From: Terriglobia bacterium
GTDB taxonomy: Bacteria; Acidobacteriota; Terriglobia; Bryobacterales; Bryobacteraceae
Direction: 5' to 3'
DNA length: 40,481 nucleotides
Assembly (NCBI GenBank): GCA_025350105.1
Contig: JANXYJ010000121.1
Location: 1 to 40,481, forward strand
In this document: one piece after another, positions 15,843 to 24,644 of the stretch
Numbering within the stretch: position 1 is the first letter of the stretch
How the letters are laid out: every line of letters begins with the position of its first letter
The notes under the pieces: generated by a model
Told to the model about the DNA's origin: nothing
Database searches by the model: none
Seen by the model: only the letters and a program-made list of their open reading frames with translations
Position numbers and translations under genes: made by a program

Positions 15843-16707
15843 CTAATGCACGTGCCCGTGGGCGGGAACGGCGCTCGACATGGTGGAAAGGCGAATCAGG
15901 TACGCTCCTTTGGTTACCACAGGATCGCCCGGATTCACCCCTTCCAGCACCTGCACCATTCCGTTGTTGCGCAGCCCGGTCTTCACCGGTCGCCTGCGCC
16001 CCCGGCATCTCCACTTCCGCCCCGGAGAGAGCGCGCAGCTTTGAATAATCCGATTCCGCGACGATTCCGCTGACGAAAATGCGGTCGATGTCGACCAGGC
16101 GAAACAGGACCTTGCCTGGTTCGGTATTGGCGCCGTTGATGGCGTCGGCCGCAGCCAGAACGCCTGTGATAGGGGCCCGAACCACGAAGCGCTTCACCCC
16201 TGCGTCAACGCCATCGCCCGAACGCGTGGCATCGAATTGCATCAACCTGGTTTGGGCAGCCTGCAGGCGCGCTTCTGGAGTCTCTGTGGAGTCCGCCAGT
16301 CTTCCGCGCACAGCCGCGATCTGGGTTCCTGCGGGCAAAAATCCGCCGATTCGTGCCCGCGCCGCGGCGACGAAAGCGTTGCCTGACACCCCGTCCGTCC
16401 GCCACTCGGCAAGTTCGTGCTCCGCGCGCAGACGGTCGTAGCGGGAGCCTTCGCCTTCCTGTTCGCGTTGCCGGAGAATGCGAATCAACCGGTCCACGTC
16501 CCCGGCCCTGTGGGTTCTTGCTTCCGCTTCCGCCAACGATACCCGCGCGCGTTGCACCTGGCCTTGTGGCCCGAGTGTTAGAAAACGCTGAACCACTTCC
16601 GCTTCAGACCATGCGCGCGGCTCTTGACCGAATCCAATTGTAGCGCCGCCGCAGAGCGCAATCCCAACCACCCAACTCCGTCTTTTTGACCCCTGGTGCA
16701 TCGACAT
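15843..16707 (-). pseudogene. Fused and frameshifted relics of a TolC-like channel and an RND adaptor (CusC/CusB-like)
   Basis: The frame from ATG 16707 (SD AAGGGA) begins as an outer-membrane efflux protein of the Czc type (signal peptide, then AEVVQRFLTLG, REQEGEGSRYDRLRAEHELA and GGFLPAGTQIAAVRGRL), but lacks most of its body. At about 16195 it passes in frame into an adaptor protein (VKRFVVRAPITGVLAAADAI and VDIDRIFVSGIVAESDYSKL). At about 16000 the frame is lost; in another frame the adaptor goes on as KTGLRNNGMVQVLEGVNPGD and ends HGHVH at 15843. Two genes have become one broken one, 9 bp before the broken pump gene. Confidence 0.82.
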
Positions 16708-16775
16708 GACTTCCCTTTCCTTTTCACCACTACAACCACGGACACACGTAGAACGGTGTCCTAGAGTGACAAGGA

Positions 16776-17156
16776 TTAGGCGGGAGGTGCTCTGGGAATT
16801 TTCGGGCTGAACGATGGCGGATCGTGCCCGCGATGCCGAACCGCCGGCGCGGTGGCCAAGGTTCGGGCCAGGTCAGGCAGGGCAAGCCTCTCGGGTAGCT
16901 CGGCAACCGCCGGAAGCGTCACATGCGAGGACAATGCGATGGACCACAGTACGTCCACTTCATCGTCGTCCGCCGTATGCGCATCCATAGACGGACCCTC
17001 GGCTGTCCACATCTCATGCCCATGCAAGTGCACAGGCGCGGCCACCGCTTCATGTTCCAGTTCTTCCGGGTGAATGTGGTCAAACGGAGCCTGGATGAAC
17101 CCCCACAGGAGCGCCAGCACGCCGGAAATGATACGAACGGTCTGCCCAGCTGTCAT
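16776..17156 (-). CDS. Small His-rich membrane/periplasmic protein at the head of the decayed efflux operon
   Basis: A 126-residue protein from ATG 17156: a hydrophobic segment (IISGVLALLWGFIQAP) then FDHIHPEELEHEAVAAPVHL and HGHEMW, rich in His and acidic residues. The rest is low complexity with no domain I recognise. Small His-rich exported proteins often accompany heavy-metal efflux genes, so metal binding is plausible. The reading frame is intact although the three efflux genes downstream are broken. A start ten codons upstream is possible but less likely. Confidence 0.6.
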   Translation of the reverse strand: MTAGQTVRIISGVLALLWGFIQAPFDHIHPEELEHEAVAAPVHLHGHEMWTAEGPSMDAHTADDDEVDVLWSIALSSHVTLPAVAELPERLALPDLARTLATAPAVRHRGHDPPSFSPKIPRAPPA

Positions 17157-17189
17157 TATCAACTTTTGTTCTAAGGTACCACTCAACGC

Positions 17190-17217
17190 TCGGCTTGGTT
17201 TAGTCGGCTTGGTTTAG
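17190..17217. repeat. 14-bp tandem duplication overlapping the receptor stop codon
   Basis: TCGGCTTGGTTTAG occurs twice back to back. The second copy covers the stop codon (17214-17216) of the Oar-like receptor, so the duplication arose at the gene's very end without changing the protein. Confidence 0.8.
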
Positions 17218-20200
17218 AACGTAAACTTAAGCGCCAATTGCACCAGTCTGGGCGGGGCTACCTTCACAACCTGACCGAACAGATTGCTGTCAAAATCGCC
17301 GTTCACCGCAACCGGTCCAAAGAACTGGGCATGATTGAACGTATTGAAGGTCTCCAGGCGAAACAGCAGAGCCTTTGATTCCGTGATGCGGAAATTGCGC
17401 AGTAGGGCCAAATCGAAGTTCAGCATCCCGGGGCCGTAAAACGAGCGCCGCGACGCGGTTCCCGGACTGCCTAAAGCATTGGGTGAGAACAGTGCGGAAT
17501 TAAAGTATTCCAGTCCGTTCCGTGGATTGCCGTTCAGTGCCAAATTCCCCGCGGCCATATCCGGTAAATCCAGGCTGTGGTTGTTCACGCCGTTGGGAGA
17601 GCTGCCTTGCAAAGAATTGTCTCCGTCCGCCGAAAGCGTCACGGGGAAACCTGTACTCATCCGCGTGATTCCGGAAATCGCCCAACCTTGCGTGATGGCT
17701 CTCGCTCGTCTTGAGATGCGTTCAAAGGGCAGATGATACAGGTAGGTGGCGACGAAGCTGTGCGTTAAATCCCAGGCGGAAAGCGCGCGGGTTCGGCTGT
17801 GATTGAACGGATCGACGATATCGGAAATACTCGAAGCCTGATCGATGGATTTGCTGAAAGTGTAGGCCAAGCGCAACTCCAGCGATTTGGTCGAATGATG
17901 GAAATTGGCCTGGAACGAATTGTAATTGGAATTTCCAACGCTACCCTGGTAATCGTTATTGCTGAAGTTGGATCCGAACGGTCCGCGCGTACCGAAAATG
18001 GTTTGTCCACTGGCCGTGGTGTAGGTTGTATCCTCACCCAGCGGACCGCAGGTTGGCGTTCCCTTGGCGACGCCGTTTTCGCGGCTCAGCGCCAGGCACA
18101 GCGCCGGGTTTCCAGGATTGGCCGAGTACACCAATAGTAGATGGTGCGCTTGCGAACCCACATAGCTCAGACTCAGAAGCGAGTTTGCGCCGATCTGCCG
18201 TTCGATCGACAAAAAGTAATTTTCGTTGTAAGGATACGTATTGCCCGGATAGGGCGTGGTCATGCCAGCTTGCGGTAAGTACGGATCAAAATTTATATTC
18301 GGATTGGGGTTGCTTACGGTGGCGTTCAGCGGCGGAAATGTCAACGGGAAGGGCTGAACATGGGTGGCGCCGTCGGCGGCACTGACGAACGGGGTAGCGA
18401 ATAGCGGCGGCGCCGGACTAGTGTAGCTTTGGCCGTAAGGCGGCTGCGGTTCATCAATCGCAATCGAGTTGCCTTGAATGGCTGAATAGAACATGCCGTA
18501 GCCGGCGCGGATGCTGGTCTTACCGGGGCCGCCCAGGAACTTCCCCAGAAGGCCGTTACCATGGGAAGGCGAGTAGGCCAGCCCGATGCGGGGAGCGAAT
18601 TTATTCTGCTGCGGCACCAGCGTATTGGGAATACCGATGTCGGTAGGATAGACCAGACCGCGCGGCGCGGTGGGAAACACCTGCGATTGCTGGCCCAACA
18701 CGAACGTGGGAATCTGATTGTATTTTTCCGACCAGTACTGCATCAGATCCCAACGAACGCCCAGGTTCAGCGTCAGGTTCGTCCGCAAGCGCCAACTGTC
18801 CTGCAGAAACCCCGCAGCGTACTTGTGCCGGCCATAGTAGGCACCGGAGTCCGCTTGATTATAGGTGCTGGCGACGCCGATAAGAAAATCGGCTAAGTCG
18901 TTGCCGGTCTCCGTACCGTAAAAAGTAAATGCCCCGTTGAAGGTGGGATTCGGGTTCACATTCACCTGCTCATAGCTGAACTGCACACCTGCCTTGATGC
19001 TGTGGCTTCCCAGGAGCTTCGAGTAATTGTCGATCACGGCGAAGGTGTTGTTGGCCTGGGTCAAATTCGTTGTGGGCGTGCCGAAGTTGAAAGAGTTCAG
19101 CGTCACGTTTTCGATTCCCTCAATTTTTGGCGCCAAGGGAACGATGCCTGTGGGACCAGTTGAAAATCCTTGCGATGCCAGACTGGGGCCTACGCCACCC
19201 GAAGGCTGCCCGACGTTGTTTGCGTCCCGCATAAAACTGAGCCTTAGTTCGTTCACGCTGGTGGCGCCAAAGGTTTTGGTGTGGCCGAAGTTCATCAACT
19301 GGGCCCGCCCCAGATTCAGCGCTGCAAAGCCGGGAACGCTGGCTCCACCTTGTCCCGTCGGGTAGGGGTTGTTCAGCTTGTAGTCGTCAAAATAGTAGTA
19401 CGCCGAAAACAGGCCCCACTTTTCTGTGTTCGCATCCAGACGGAAACTGCCCTTGTCGTCGCGCAAAAGCTTTCCATACGCGGCCGATGAAAAGGTTGAG
19501 TCACCCAGGTTGGGCAATGGAATATACTGCAACAAGTGTTTGCTGGGTTCCGACCACGCACGCTGCGGGATCACAGCGTTGGGAAACACGCAGGTGGATG
19601 TCAACGTGCAGCCCGCCAGGTAGTAGGGTTCATTGGCCTGCACCCCGTAGCCTAATTTCTGCGACAAAAGATTCGCCAAATACGGCCCGCCCACGCAACC
19701 TCGCACGCACTCTCCATTTTTATCGAATTTAGCGGTTAAGGATTCAGCATCATCAAGCAGATTTCCTGCCCGGTTGGCAAGCGTGGGTACCGGAATCAAA
19801 CCGGTATCCACTCCCTGGCTCAGCCGCGTGCCCTGGTAATCGCCGAAATAGAAAATTTGATTCTTCCGGATGGGCCCGCCCACGGTTCCGCCAAACTGAT
19901 TCTGACGATAAAAGCTTCGCTCCGGCGAAAAGAAGTTGCGGGCGTCCAGAGCGGTATTGCGCAAGAACTCGAACCCGCTGCCATGAATAGCGTTGGCGCC
20001 GGATTTGGTCACCACATTCACTACACCGCCGCTGTAGTTGCCGTACTCGGCATCAAAGTTGTTGGTCAGAATGCGAAACTCGGCGATGGAATCGAGATTG
20101 GGCACCACCGACGTCCCGCCATTCATCATTTCCTTAACGTCGCCGCCGTTCACCATGAATCCATTGGCATCTTCGCGCTGTCCGCTGATCGATTGATTGC

Positions 20201-20801
20201 CCGGATTGAGCGTCCCCGACGGCGCGATGGCCACCGACGCGCCCGCCATCACGATCGATTCCGGCTGCTGCGTCGTCATCGGCACGATACCTGGCTGCAA
20301 CGCAAGCAAATCCGTGAAGCTCCGTCCGTTTAGCGCCACCGACGTCATCGCGGTTCCTGTCACAACCTCGCCCATTTGCGTGCTGGCCGTTTCGACGTGG
20401 ATTTCCGTCTCGGTGACCGTGACCTCTTCCGCTCTCTCCGCCAATACCAGGGAGAGGTCCACCGTCAAAACCGTGTCGAGATCGATGACCAGTCCCGCGC
20501 GGGTCTGCTGCTTGAAACCAGCCGCTTCAACCTGCAAGTCGTAGCCGCCCACCGGCAAACTGGGGAACGAATAGACCCCCTTCGCGTCCGTTGTAGTCTT
20601 GTTTTGTACCCCTTGTGCTGTATTCGTCACCGTCAGCTTCACGCCCGGAATCACTGAGCCGGAAGGATCGGAAATGGTGCCGGTAATAGACCCGGTGACC
20701 GCGGCGCACAGCGGGATACCGCCGACGAACAGCGCCATAAGAGGCACAAAGCTAGGCACAAAGCCCAGTAGGCACACAGTTTTTTTGAGGAAAGCCTTCA
20801 C
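17214..20801 (-). CDS. Oar-like TonB-dependent receptor with carboxypeptidase-regulatory domain
   Basis: A 1195-residue outer-membrane protein. Signal peptide at residues of about 1-35 (FVPLMALFVGGIPLCA), then the carboxypeptidase-regulatory-like beta-sandwich (GSITGTISDPSGSVIPGVKL, GVYSFPSLPVGGYDLQVEA), a plug-like region (SVALNGRSFTDLLALQPGIV and NSISGQREDANGF-like text, EFRILTNNFDAEYGNYSGG) and a long beta-barrel with many aromatic strands ending in ALKFTF with a terminal Phe. This type is hugely expanded in Acidobacteria and is thought to bind or import large substrates. The start is a GTG directly after GAGGA, an unusually short spacing. A 12-bp duplication inside the signal sequence gives FVPSFVP. 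It lies 69 bp downstream of the c-type cytochrome gene. Confidence 0.92.
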   Translation of the reverse strand: MKAFLKKTVCLLGFVPSFVPLMALFVGGIPLCAAVTGSITGTISDPSGSVIPGVKLTVTNTAQGVQNKTTTDAKGVYSFPSLPVGGYDLQVEAAGFKQQTRAGLVIDLDTVLTVDLSLVLAERAEEVTVTETEIHVETASTQMGEVVTGTAMTSVALNGRSFTDLLALQPGIVPMTTQQPESIVMAGASVAIAPSGTLNPGNQSISGQREDANGFMVNGGDVKEMMNGGTSVVPNLDSIAEFRILTNNFDAEYGNYSGGVVNVVTKSGANAIHGSGFEFLRNTALDARNFFSPERSFYRQNQFGGTVGGPIRKNQIFYFGDYQGTRLSQGVDTGLIPVPTLANRAGNLLDDAESLTAKFDKNGECVRGCVGGPYLANLLSQKLGYGVQANEPYYLAGCTLTSTCVFPNAVIPQRAWSEPSKHLLQYIPLPNLGDSTFSSAAYGKLLRDDKGSFRLDANTEKWGLFSAYYYFDDYKLNNPYPTGQGGASVPGFAALNLGRAQLMNFGHTKTFGATSVNELRLSFMRDANNVGQPSGGVGPSLASQGFSTGPTGIVPLAPKIEGIENVTLNSFNFGTPTTNLTQANNTFAVIDNYSKLLGSHSIKAGVQFSYEQVNVNPNPTFNGAFTFYGTETGNDLADFLIGVASTYNQADSGAYYGRHKYAAGFLQDSWRLRTNLTLNLGVRWDLMQYWSEKYNQIPTFVLGQQSQVFPTAPRGLVYPTDIGIPNTLVPQQNKFAPRIGLAYSPSHGNGLLGKFLGGPGKTSIRAGYGMFYSAIQGNSIAIDEPQPPYGQSYTSPAPPLFATPFVSAADGATHVQPFPLTFPPLNATVSNPNPNINFDPYLPQAGMTTPYPGNTYPYNENYFLSIERQIGANSLLSLSYVGSQAHHLLLVYSANPGNPALCLALSRENGVAKGTPTCGPLGEDTTYTTASGQTIFGTRGPFGSNFSNNDYQGSVGNSNYNSFQANFHHSTKSLELRLAYTFSKSIDQASSISDIVDPFNHSRTRALSAWDLTHSFVATYLYHLPFERISRRARAITQGWAISGITRMSTGFPVTLSADGDNSLQGSSPNGVNNHSLDLPDMAAGNLALNGNPRNGLEYFNSALFSPNALGSPGTASRRSFYGPGMLNFDLALLRNFRITESKALLFRLETFNTFNHAQFFGPVAVNGDFDSNLFGQVVKVAPPRLVQLALKFTF
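20742..20765. repeat. 12-bp tandem duplication in the receptor signal peptide
   Basis: AGGCACAAAGCT and AGGCACAAAGCC lie back to back, differing at the last base, and encode the repeated Phe-Val-Pro-Ser/Leu of the signal peptide. The in-frame length keeps the gene open. Confidence 0.7.
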
Positions 20802-20870
20802 TCCTCAACCATAGCCGCCACAGCCCTTGGCGATCCAGCTATCTTTTGGCCATTCTTCGCGCCGGATTTG

Positions 20871-21407
20871 TTAGTTCTTCGGCTTGTCGGGGTACCAGTA
20901 TTGTTTGTGGCAGGCCTCGCAGGCTTTGTCGATTTGATCGCCCGCATCCAAAACACCAGTGGTGTCCTTGGCCAGGACCGCTTTCATCATCGCCGTGGTG
21001 GCGTCGTGCAAGGTGTGATTGTGTTTGATCCAGGCTCCGCGGTCACTATCGATCAGCGTTTTGATCACTTCCGGTGACAGCTCCACTTGCGGGTTTTCCG
21101 CCTTCTCGTCCGGCTTGGCAACCGGACGCAGCGGAATCTGCAGCAGGTCGGTGGCTTCCATCAGTGCAACCGTGTGACGCTTCATCTCTTTCCAATCGTC
21201 AGCGGTCTTGGGCGCTTTTTCGATCATTCCCTTCGCGCTGGAGGTGCTGGACACGGCGTCCCAAAGGTAATCCGCGTTCGGATCGACGATGGAATCCATG
21301 ATGTCCTTCACCGTGGCTGTTGTACGATATTGTGGCTCCGGGCCAGTACAGCCGCTGCACGATAAGAGCAGAACCGCCACGCAGGTTAGAAAAAAGGCGT
21401 TGCGCAT
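20871..21407 (-). CDS. Lipoprotein c-type cytochrome, cytochrome c' / class II-like
   Basis: A 178-residue exported protein. The N-terminus (AFFLTCVAVLLLSC) has a lipobox, so it is probably lipid-anchored. The body is helical (DAVSSTSSAKGMIEKAPKTA, DDWKEMKRHTVALMEATDLL), and the single heme motif CEACH lies 11 residues from the C-terminus, the placement seen in four-helix-bundle class II cytochromes c'. A likely role is a soluble or anchored electron shuttle in the periplasm. The start has AGGAG eight bases before the ATG. It is the last gene of the cytochrome group, 113 bp after the TPR gene; its own promoter is possible. Confidence 0.8.
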   Translation of the reverse strand: MRNAFFLTCVAVLLLSCSGCTGPEPQYRTTATVKDIMDSIVDPNADYLWDAVSSTSSAKGMIEKAPKTADDWKEMKRHTVALMEATDLLQIPLRPVAKPDEKAENPQVELSPEVIKTLIDSDRGAWIKHNHTLHDATTAMMKAVLAKDTTGVLDAGDQIDKACEACHKQYWYPDKPKN

Positions 21408-21520
21408 AAAACACTCCTGTTACTCGAAAAGGTCAAGCGACATTGTCAAACTTGTGAACGGTCAAACCGGTGAACGGCAACCGGAACCCAGATTCTACCA
21501 CTGCTGCTACTTCTTCGCGC

Positions 21521-22090
21521 CTACTTTTTGTTCACCGGCGCCAGGATCTTGCTCAATCCCTCGCTGGCCTTCTTGCCGCTCTCAGACGTAGGGTCGGCCT
21601 TCACCGCTTGGCTCCACAACTGGCGTGCCAGTTGCAGGTTGCCTTCATTGGCGTAAATCGCGCCCAGGTTGTATAACCCGTCCACTTGGTCGGGATGGTC
21701 GGCCAACAGGCGCTTGGTTTCGACAATGGCTTCGCTGATTTTGCCGGTCTCGTAAAGAGACTTGCTCAACTCCAGGCGGGCGTCCAAATTGGCGGAATCT
21801 TTTTCCAGCGCTTGCCGCAGCAGCTTCTGTGCCTCCACCGGATGCCCGTCGGCGCTTTCCATTTCCGCCAGACGCAACAGAATGGGCGGATGACCGGGAT
21901 TCTTTTTCAACTGCTCCTCGAGTGATGCCCGTTCATGCGCCGGATTCGCCGGAGCGCTGCCCGGTGCCGCAGTCGCCACGGGCGCGGGTTTCGTGCGAAA
22001 CGAATTCAGTCCGCCGAGAATCGCAAAGATTCCGCCGCCGACTGCCAGCGGAATCAGCGCCAACAAAATCTTTTTTTTCATCGTACTCAT
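21521..22090 (-). CDS. Membrane-anchored TPR protein
   Basis: A 189-residue protein with an N-terminal membrane segment (KKILLALIPLAVGGGIFAIL), a short Ala/Pro linker and at least three TPR-like units (PPILLRLAEMESADGHPVEA, LDARLELSKSLYETGKISEA, VDGLYNLGAIYANEGNLQLA). TPR proteins act as assembly scaffolds; in an operon with multiheme cytochromes it may help assemble or hold the complex, or assist heme attachment as CcmH/NrfG-like proteins do. That is inference. The start overlaps the oxidoreductase stop by 4 bp, a sign of co-translation. Confidence 0.8.
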   Translation of the reverse strand: MSTMKKKILLALIPLAVGGGIFAILGGLNSFRTKPAPVATAAPGSAPANPAHERASLEEQLKKNPGHPPILLRLAEMESADGHPVEAQKLLRQALEKDSANLDARLELSKSLYETGKISEAIVETKRLLADHPDQVDGLYNLGAIYANEGNLQLARQLWSQAVKADPTSESGKKASEGLSKILAPVNKK

Positions 22091-23628
22091 GCCGAGAGAA
22101 CCTTTTCGACAATCTCCACGCCCGTCTTTTTCAGAAAGTCCTCCGGCGATTCGCCGCCAATCATCACAAACACGTAGCGATTGGGCAGCATGAGTGACTT
22201 GCCCTCAAACGTAAGCCGGACGGTGTCGGGCAAAATTTCCTCTACCGTAGAGGCGCGTAAAACGCGTACCTGCTTTTCCCGTTCCGCCGCCGCCAGACGT
22301 TGCCGATTGCGCTCCTTCAACCGGCTGAAATCCGCTCCCCGATAGCACAGCGTAACCCGGTTGCGCGCATGCGAACCGAGAGCCAAGGCAGCCTCCACGG
22401 CCGAATCCCCGCCTCCGATGACCAGGATGTCCTCGCCGCTATACGACTCGGCTTCAATCAGACGATAAGTCACTTTGTTTTGATCTTCACCCGGAACGCC
22501 CAATCGCCGCGGTGAACCGCGTTTGCCCAAAGCCAGCACCACGTAGCGCGCTCGATACTCGCCGGCCGCGGTGCGAACCATGAAGACTTCCCCGTCCCGC
22601 TGCAACTGCTCTACTTTTTCGTTGGTTCGAATGGCCACTCCGGTATTGCGGACAATCGTTTCCCAAACCGCCAGTAGGCCTTCCTTGGTGGAATCGCTAA
22701 TGTAGAGGCTGCCAATCAACGGCATCTCCAAAGGTTCCGCCATCAGAAACTTGTGCCGCGGGTAGTTGCGAATGGTGGCCGCGATTTCGCCTTGCTCCAG
22801 CGTCACGTACTTCAATCCATATTGATGCGCGGTGAGCGTAGCGCTTAACCCCGCCGGCCCCGCGCCCACGATCAGGACGTCGTGAATCACGTCATCAACT
22901 CCTGTGTCCGCTGGCGAGTTCCTGGCTAGCTTGACGGCAGATTTTGTGGGTGCGTGTGAACTCGTGCTTTCATCGTGATTGTGCTCGATTTCCGGCGCGC
23001 TCCAAAGTCCTTCGCGTTCTAAACGCGTGCGCACATCGTCAATGGCCAGTTTCCCCTCGTTGATGGCGGTCTTAATCAGACCCATCCCACCCAACTCGCC
23101 CACGATGTAAAGGCCGGCGACATTCGATTCAAACACCTGGTTAATATTCGGCACCCGCAGCGTTTGCAGCGTATCGCCAAAGGCCAGCAGGATACCGGAG
23201 GTGGGGCACGCGCTGACACAATCGCCATGTCCCATGCAGCGCTCCGGATGGGCCAGTATGGCTTTGCCGCTCACCAGTTCCAGCGTGCCTTTTTCCGGAC
23301 AGGCATCAATACAACTTCCACAGCCGATACACAAAGTGGCGTTGATCACCGGCCGGGGCCGTCCCTTGTCGGCCGGCTCCCCGGAGGATCCGGTTTGCTG
23401 GGTGGCCCGCTGCAAATTCCACAACGCCATCGGTGCGCCGCACGACGCGCAAAATGCGGCCCCGCGGACGACCGGGTTATTGCAGCGCGGGCAGGCATGG
23501 GTCTGGGTCGGCGTTGCGGCTGCGGCCGTGCCACCCCCGCCGCTTTTGGCGGACAACTTCTTCACGTAGCGCCGGACGAAAAACAACGTCAGGCAGAATG
23601 CGAATAAAAATGCAACCAGCGTTTCCAT
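22087..23628 (-). CDS. Membrane-anchored zinc-ribbon / ferredoxin / FAD-NAD(P) oxidoreductase
   Basis: A 513-residue fusion. A membrane segment (LVAFLFAFCLTLFFV) is followed by a zinc ribbon with CPRC at 46-49 and CASC at 60-63, then a ferredoxin part: CIGCGSCIDACP (100-111) is a full set, while the second set is CMGHGDCVSACP (131-142), with His at the second ligand. The rest is a thioredoxin-reductase-like flavoprotein: FAD site GAGPAGLSATLTAHQ near residue 252 and NAD(P) site VIGGGDSAVEAALALGSH near 405. The CxxC of true thioredoxin reductase is absent, as in YpdA-type enzymes. A link between NAD(P)H or ferredoxin and a redox chain is the likely job. It sits between the cytochrome b and TPR genes. 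Confidence 0.87.
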   Translation of the reverse strand: METLVAFLFAFCLTLFFVRRYVKKLSAKSGGGGTAAAATPTQTHACPRCNNPVVRGAAFCASCGAPMALWNLQRATQQTGSSGEPADKGRPRPVINATLCIGCGSCIDACPEKGTLELVSGKAILAHPERCMGHGDCVSACPTSGILLAFGDTLQTLRVPNINQVFESNVAGLYIVGELGGMGLIKTAINEGKLAIDDVRTRLEREGLWSAPEIEHNHDESTSSHAPTKSAVKLARNSPADTGVDDVIHDVLIVGAGPAGLSATLTAHQYGLKYVTLEQGEIAATIRNYPRHKFLMAEPLEMPLIGSLYISDSTKEGLLAVWETIVRNTGVAIRTNEKVEQLQRDGEVFMVRTAAGEYRARYVVLALGKRGSPRRLGVPGEDQNKVTYRLIEAESYSGEDILVIGGGDSAVEAALALGSHARNRVTLCYRGADFSRLKERNRQRLAAAEREKQVRVLRASTVEEILPDTVRLTFEGKSLMLPNRYVFVMIGGESPEDFLKKTGVEIVEKVLSA

Positions 23629-23682
23629 GTGTGGGTTATTTGTGTTTAGGCCATTTGCGTGTAGATCGATTTTCCGAACCGT

Positions 23683-24633
23683 CTAAAAGTAGCCCATCGA
23701 TACCGCAATCCCAATGTGAATGATCACGATCACCGCAAAAGAATAACTAAATGGCCGGTGCACCACATGCCAAAGATGAAAGATTTGTTGCGTGCGGTCC
23801 AGAAACGCCATCTTGCCCTGCAGCCAGAAAGTCTCGCGGATCACCCCGATCACCGCCTCCAACTCCGTGTGACCGGATTTGCGCAATCCCCCGAGCGTGA
23901 CGATTTTCTCCCAACCGGAAAGCACGCGGCGCCGCAAACGGCTAACCAGAAGCGGCCGTCTCAGATCGGCCCCTAGCAACGAAATGAAAAGAGCACCTAG
24001 ACCCATATTATTGATCTGTTCGGGCGAGGGCAAGTCCAATAAGGGTTGGATTTCCTTCGCGGGGAAAAGCTGTTGGGCGTGCAATTCTTCGGTCAACGTT
24101 TGCGCCCGCGCGTCCAACTCGTTCAATGAAAGCTGCGTGGCGTTGATGGAGCGCGGAATCTGTCCGTAAATATACCGGCCAATAAAGCCGCTCAGCACCA
24201 CCGAAATCATAATCCAATAAGCGATGCCAATCAATCCACCCAATTTAAAAGAGGCGTGAAAAGTGATAATGACCGGGGCGGTAATGCCAATCAGAACATG
24301 AAAATCCAACCAATGCCTAGTTTTCCCGATTTTACCGAACCACTTCCAGGCTTTGCGCAACGGGTACAAAAATATGATGCAAAACATGGCGGTGCCCAGC
24401 ATCCCCAAGCGGAGCCCAATCTCCCCGGTGGGGCGCAATTGTTGGTGCAATGGGGACGACGGCCGGTCTTCCAAATTCAATCGATAGTAGGAAAAGCCAT
24501 ACCAGAACAGGATCCCGATGACGGCAATCGCCACCGCCCACGCCAGAGCCAGCCGGATGTGATGCCACGTCTCGCCGTTGGATTGGACCTGTCCTCGCGG
24601 CGCGGCGCTCGGGTTGCTGAAAATGGTTGCCAT
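23683..24633 (-). CDS. b-type cytochrome-like integral membrane protein
   Basis: A 316-residue protein with about five membrane segments (LAWAVAIAVIGILFWYGF; GMLGTAMFCIIFLYP; VLIGITAPVIITFHASF; GIAYWIMISVVLSGFIG; SYSFAVIVIIHIGIAVSMG). Histidines sit on opposite ends of helices: HWLDFH, FHASF, FHLWHVVHRP and IIHIGI. This fits two b hemes, as in quinol-oxidising or ferric-reductase-like cytochromes. A cytoplasmic helical stretch with LNELDARAQTLTEELHAQQL lies between the helix pairs. It could pass electrons from the quinone pool to periplasmic cytochromes. The start follows the preceding gene by 11 bp. Confidence 0.82.
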   Translation of the reverse strand: MATIFSNPSAAPRGQVQSNGETWHHIRLALAWAVAIAVIGILFWYGFSYYRLNLEDRPSSPLHQQLRPTGEIGLRLGMLGTAMFCIIFLYPLRKAWKWFGKIGKTRHWLDFHVLIGITAPVIITFHASFKLGGLIGIAYWIMISVVLSGFIGRYIYGQIPRSINATQLSLNELDARAQTLTEELHAQQLFPAKEIQPLLDLPSPEQINNMGLGALFISLLGADLRRPLLVSRLRRRVLSGWEKIVTLGGLRKSGHTELEAVIGVIRETFWLQGKMAFLDRTQQIFHLWHVVHRPFSYSFAVIVIIHIGIAVSMGYF

Positions 24634-24644
24634 AGGGAATGGAA

